Assembly: GCA_934590505.1 (NCBI GenBank)
Contig: CAKTPC010000040.1
Location: 1-16,075 of the forward strand
Source of the DNA: an uncultured Oscillospiraceae bacterium
GTDB taxonomy: Bacteria; Bacillota; Clostridia; Oscillospirales; Oscillospiraceae
Direction: 5' to 3'
DNA: 16,075 bases
The stretch's first letter is position 1; the number at the start of each line of letters is the position of its first letter. This document shows, piece by piece, positions 13,519 through 16,075 of this stretch. A program made the translations under genes and the position numbers. The notes beneath the pieces were generated by a model. That model was given only the letters and a program-made list of their open reading frames with translations. It did no database searches and was not told where the DNA came from.

Positions 13519-14625
13519 TCAGTCGGAGACTGCGGTCAGAGCTGCGCGTGCGCCGTCGTAGTCAGAGTCAACAGCCTTGGCATAGCCGGTGTGGCTGTAG
13601 ACGGAGAAGATCGCCTGACCCTCATCGGTGTTGATGATGTTGATGAAGCAATCCTGCAGAGCTGCGACGAGCTCGGGAGTGTAGTACTGGCTCTCCTTGG
13701 AGATAGCGACGGTGTCATTGTAGATACCCTCGGTGACACCGATGACATTCAGCTCGTTCCAGATGCTGTCGGAACGGCCCATGCCCTGCTTGCCGGTCTC
13801 ATCCTGCTGATCGGTGGGGAGCATCCAGCTGGCTTCGTAGTCGTTACGGCCGTCAGCGTAGCAGACGATGATGTCGACCTGCTCAGCAGCAGCGTAGGAG
13901 AAAGCGGTGCCGTAGCCGGAGTCAAGAGGAATGACGTTGGAGAGGTCGGAGATCTTCTTGCCGTCGTAGTTTTCCATCAGCCACATGGAGGGATAGATGT
14001 AACCGGCGGAGGAAGAGGTCTTCTGAACTGCCCACTTTGCCTTGTCGAGATCGTCCCAAGTGAGCTCTTCACCGGCTGCGACCTTGGCTGCCAGCTCCTT
14101 GCCGTACTCGGAAGGAGTTGCGTAGATCAGGGAGCGGTAGTAGGTGACCTGAGGACCGTTCTTCTGGGTGGCGTTTTCTTCGCCGTTCCAGGTGGTGGGG
14201 TCGGTGCTGTCGTTGGACAGGCCGTTGCGGGTAGCGGTGAGGATGACGTCGACGTCATCGGAGTAGAGAGCGTAGGTGCCGCCGGGGAGCCAGCCGAGGT
14301 CGATAGAGCCTGCGGACATAGCCTCGCCGGTAGCATCGTAGCTGGTGCCGACGGTGATGTCAACTTCGTCGATGTCATAGCCGAGGTTTGCCATCTCAGC
14401 CTTGACGAGCTCGGGCAGATCCTTGGTGCCGGTGATGATAACGTCGGCGTCCTTGGAAGGAACGAACTCGAGAGTCAGCTTGTCGAAGTGGGGCCTTGCG
14501 GGCTCAGCATCGGCAGCGGGCTCAGCAGTGGGTGCTTCAGTAGCAGCGGGAGCCGCAGACTGACCGCAGGCGCAGAGGGCGAACATCATAACAAGTGCGA
14601 GAAGCAGTGCTATGGTCTTTTTCAT
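13519..14625 (-). CDS. phnD: Phosphonate-type substrate-binding lipoprotein PhnD
   Basis: A 368-residue lipoprotein of the PhnD/periplasmic phosphonate-binding family. The signal peptide ends in ALCAC, so Cys20 should be lipidated; an Ala/Pro/Glu/Thr-rich linker follows (about 24-45). The binding domain starts at LTLEFVPSKDAD (50-61). GSIDLGWLPGGTYAL at 106-120 and the KTSSSAGYIYP segment at 202-212 match the family, where this Ser/Thr-rich turn holds the phosphonate oxyanions. The start at 14625 (MKKTIALL) is preceded by GGAGG; the in-frame extension to 14691 lacks a ribosome site. It heads the transporter genes and has its own promoter. The ligand could be a phosphonate, phosphite or a phosphate ester. 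Confidence 0.92.
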   Translation of the reverse strand: MKKTIALLLALVMMFALCACGQSAAPAATEAPTAEPAADAEPARPHFDKLTLEFVPSKDADVIITGTKDLPELVKAEMANLGYDIDEVDITVGTSYDATGEAMSAGSIDLGWLPGGTYALYSDDVDVILTATRNGLSNDSTDPTTWNGEENATQKNGPQVTYYRSLIYATPSEYGKELAAKVAAGEELTWDDLDKAKWAVQKTSSSAGYIYPSMWLMENYDGKKISDLSNVIPLDSGYGTAFSYAAAEQVDIIVCYADGRNDYEASWMLPTDQQDETGKQGMGRSDSIWNELNVIGVTEGIYNDTVAISKESQYYTPELVAALQDCFINIINTDEGQAIFSVYSHTGYAKAVDSDYDGARAALTAVSD

Positions 14626-14737
14626 TTCTTGTTTTCCTCCATAAAATTTATATTCATGGCCAAAGGCCGATGAACCGAATATGGGCGGCACGGGGGAGGC
14701 ACCGTGTCAAAAACGGTCATGTCCCGTACCTGTGCAT

Positions 14738-14766
14738 AATATACCACATGTTGCGAGCGTTTACAA
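14738..14766 (-). promoter_or_regulatory. phnD promoter
   Basis: On the minus strand TTGTAA (14761-14766) and TATATT (14738-14743) are exactly 17 bp apart, and TGG before the -10 makes it an extended -10. Transcription would start near 14731, giving a leader of about 105 bases with three small hairpins, including GGCC-TTT-GGCC at 14658-14668. I do not recognise a known riboswitch in this leader. Confidence 0.65.
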
Positions 14767-14833
14767 TAGGCAGCACAACATTTTACAATTTTAGCACCAT
14801 GCTTTTTACTTTTACAGTACCATACTTTTTACT
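14760..14833. repeat. Degenerate 22-23-base direct repeats upstream of phnD
   Basis: On the plus strand TTTACA or TTTACT recurs at 14760, 14782, 14805 and 14828 (steps of 22, 23 and 23), with one more TTTACA at 14811. Between them GTACCAT and GCACCAT recur, and TTAGCA sits at 14791. The array covers the phnD -35 box and reaches into the 3' end of surE. Half-sites of this kind at about two helical turns resemble PhoP (Pho-box, TTHACA) operators, though the usual 11-base phase is only partly kept. Confidence 0.5.
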
Positions 14834-15543
14834 TTGCCTATGGAGACGTACCCATTAAAGACAGCGTGGATATCGCTGCCCTCGGGCGCTTTTTCGGGGC
14901 TGAGCTGCTCGGCGTATGGGCGGAGGATGAAGGAGCCGTCGGGCTGCTCGGTCTTGTCATAGTGGTTATCAAAGACGCACAGCGGCGCGGTGGTGCGCTC
15001 GCGCAGAATGCCGCGGCAGTCCTCAAGCGCGCAGCCGGGGAAGTTCACGTTCCAGATCTCGCCGCGGCCGATGGGGGAGGAGAGCAGCTCTTCAATGACG
15101 GGAACGAGGTACCTGTCCGTCACGTCGCTGCTGCCGTCATGCTGGGCGGAGAAGGCGATGGCGGGGATGCCGTTTATGAGCGCTTCCATCGCCGCGCCGA
15201 CGGTGCCGGAATAGGCAATGTCAAAGCCGGTGTTGTAGCCAAAATTAATGCCGGAGAAAACGACATCGGGCTTCACGGGCATGAGGAAGTTGACCGCGAG
15301 CTTCACGCAGTCGGCAGGTGTGCCGCCGATGCTCCATGCGTCCATGACCTCCACGGGGAAAGCTGGGCGGCTCACGGGGAACTCGCCGAAAATGGTGAGC
15401 TTCTGGGACATGCCGCTGCACTGGCTCGATGGTGCGGCGACCCAGACATTGCCGAACTGCGCCGCGGCTTCGGCCAAGCGGACTATGCCGGGGGAGTCGA
15501 TACCGTCGTCGTTTGCGATGAGGATATTGAGCTTGTCTTTCAT
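14812..15543 (-). CDS. surE: 5'/3'-nucleotidase SurE
   Basis: A 243-residue cytosolic metal-dependent phosphatase that hydrolyses nucleoside 5'- and 3'-monophosphates and some other phosphate esters. The metal-site residues are present: ILIANDDGIDSPG at residues 8-20 (Asp12, Asp13), Ser43 in APSSQCSGMS, and Asn100 in FSGINFGYNTG. GGTPADCV at 73-80 and YSGTVGAAMEALINGIPAIA at 111-130 are the other family hallmarks. The start at 15543 (MKDKLNIL) is favoured over ATGs at 15558 and 15588 because GGAG lies nine bases before it. surE usually sits near pcm or rpoS-type genes in proteobacteria; here it leads a phn-type transport operon with a second phosphoesterase. Its stop overlaps the repeats in front of phnD. 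Confidence 0.92.
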   Translation of the reverse strand: MKDKLNILIANDDGIDSPGIVRLAEAAAQFGNVWVAAPSSQCSGMSQKLTIFGEFPVSRPAFPVEVMDAWSIGGTPADCVKLAVNFLMPVKPDVVFSGINFGYNTGFDIAYSGTVGAAMEALINGIPAIAFSAQHDGSSDVTDRYLVPVIEELLSSPIGRGEIWNVNFPGCALEDCRGILRERTTAPLCVFDNHYDKTEQPDGSFILRPYAEQLSPEKAPEGSDIHAVFNGYVSIGKVKSMVL

Positions 15544-15578
15544 TATAATATACTCCATTATTTTTTCTGTCGCTCTAC

Positions 15579-15607
15579 ATATTAGCACAGCGGAGAAAGT
15601 TTAACAA
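15579..15607 (-). promoter_or_regulatory. surE promoter
   Basis: On the minus strand TTGTTA (15602-15607) and TAATAT (15579-15584) are 17 bp apart, with TGC before the -10 as an extended element. It would start near 15572, 29 bases before the ATG. TTGTTAAAC here resembles TTGTAAAC in the phnD promoter; on the plus strand TTAACA at 15601 matches a Pho-box half-site. Confidence 0.5.
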
Positions 15608-15643
15608 TCGGCAAAACAGCTATAAAGATATGCTGCGGCAGGC

Positions 15644-16075
15644 TCATTTCTTACCGCAGATGATACCGGCGATGCGCTCAGCGCCGTTCTTCGGCAGACA
15701 AGTATTCTGCGCGTGCAGCATGCGTGCGGCAGCGGAGTTATCATAGATGAGCCTGTCGGCAAAGCGTGCGGCTTCATCGGTGCTGCGCGCGAAGTATGAC
15801 ATGCCGTGCGCGGCGAAGAACTCGGCATTGAGAGTCTCGACACCGGGGATGGCCATAGTGTGCACGAGCGGGACGCCGAGCACGGCGGCCTCGGAGCTGG
15901 ATATGCCGCCGGCCTTCGAGAGCAGCACATCGGCGGCGCGCATATAGACCGCGACCTTGTCCGTGAATGGCACAGCCATGACGCCTCGACCCTGATAGCC
16001 GGATTCTATCGCGGCGCGCAGCTCCTCATTGCGCCCCGGCAGGACGCAGAGCAGGGAGCTTTCATCCGGGACGCG
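15644..16075 (-). CDS. GT28 glycosyltransferase, C-terminal part (partial)
   Basis: The C-terminal 143 or so residues of a glycosyltransferase; the frame is open to the right edge, so the gene starts outside the window. Visible motifs are SSLLCVLPGRNEELRAA near the edge, then FTDKVAVYMRAADVLLSKAG, the nucleotide-sugar site KAGGISSSEAAVLGVPLVH and IPGVETLNAEFF. These match the C-terminal domain of MGDG synthase/MurG-type GT28 enzymes and align with KPGGISVTEA and EEYN of the enzyme at 3053-4192, so the two are paralogues. The acceptor is unknown. It lies 100 bases before surE on the same strand, but surE has its own likely promoter, so a joint role is uncertain. Confidence 0.8.
   Translation of the reverse strand, partial: RVPDESSLLCVLPGRNEELRAAIESGYQGRGVMAVPFTDKVAVYMRAADVLLSKAGGISSSEAAVLGVPLVHTMAIPGVETLNAEFFAAHGMSYFARSTDEAARFADRLIYDNSAAARMLHAQNTCLPKNGAERIAGIICGKK

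Noticed and set aside
13501..14673. Plus-strand open frame (390 codons) opposite phnD
   Set aside because: It mirrors phnD almost end to end, has Gly/Val/Asp-rich low-complexity translation and no ribosome site.
14626..14737. Possible riboswitch in the phnD leader
   Set aside because: Only short hairpins are seen and no known riboswitch core could be recognised; kept as a plain leader.
14760..14833. Possible CRISPR array
   Set aside because: The repeats are degenerate, only 22-23 bases in period, without spacers and without cas genes.

Overview
The window reads as a chromosomal stretch from an endospore-forming, GC-rich Clostridia-type Firmicute, perhaps an Oscillospirales-like gut bacterium. 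The basis is the sporulation pair yabP-yabQ next to divIC and an S1-domain gene, the strong AGGAGG-like ribosome sites, and the GC-rich coding sequence with AT-rich control regions. The genus is inference only. Genes are tightly packed and no stretch over 300 bases lacks a gene. I saw no tRNA, rRNA, insertion sequence, phage gene or CRISPR array.

Layout. (1) 1-1439, plus strand: the end of a permease and the ATPase of a COG4120/COG1101-type (TrpXYZ-like) ABC importer. (2) 1500-2934, plus: yabP-yabQ-divIC-yabR, in the order of the Bacillus subtilis cluster. A palindrome that buries the yabP ribosome site separates it from the transporter. (3) 3053-4662, minus: a two-gene operon of a small CrtO-like membrane acyltransferase and a GT28 (MGDG synthase/UgtP-type) glycosyltransferase, probably for a cell-envelope glycolipid. 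(4) 4915-8193, plus: an SPFH protein with three C-terminal zinc ribbons, a zinc-ribbon membrane protein and a secreted TPM-domain protein. These match the B. subtilis YdjI/YdjG/YdjH set, but no pspA is present. (5) 8282-15543, minus: surE, phnD, phnC, two phnE genes, a cytosolic 5'-nucleotidase-family enzyme and an unrecognised P-loop protein. (6) 15644 to the right edge, minus: the C-terminal part of a second GT28 glycosyltransferase.

How the genes may work together. The minus-strand block is the most interesting. A phosphonate/organophosphate-type ABC importer is joined to two phosphomonoesterase families without export signals (SurE and 5'-nucleotidase) and to a kinase-like P-loop protein of unknown family. 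No C-P lyase or phosphonatase gene is visible. The simplest inference is import of a phosphate-bearing small molecule followed by dephosphorylation, and possibly rephosphorylation, inside the cell. Control signals support one coordinated unit: similar extended -10 promoters before surE and phnD, a 22-23-base degenerate repeat with Pho-box-like half-sites before phnD, and hairpins between phnD and phnC and between phnE and the nucleotidase gene. All functional calls rest on sequence reading and memory of families; no search was run.
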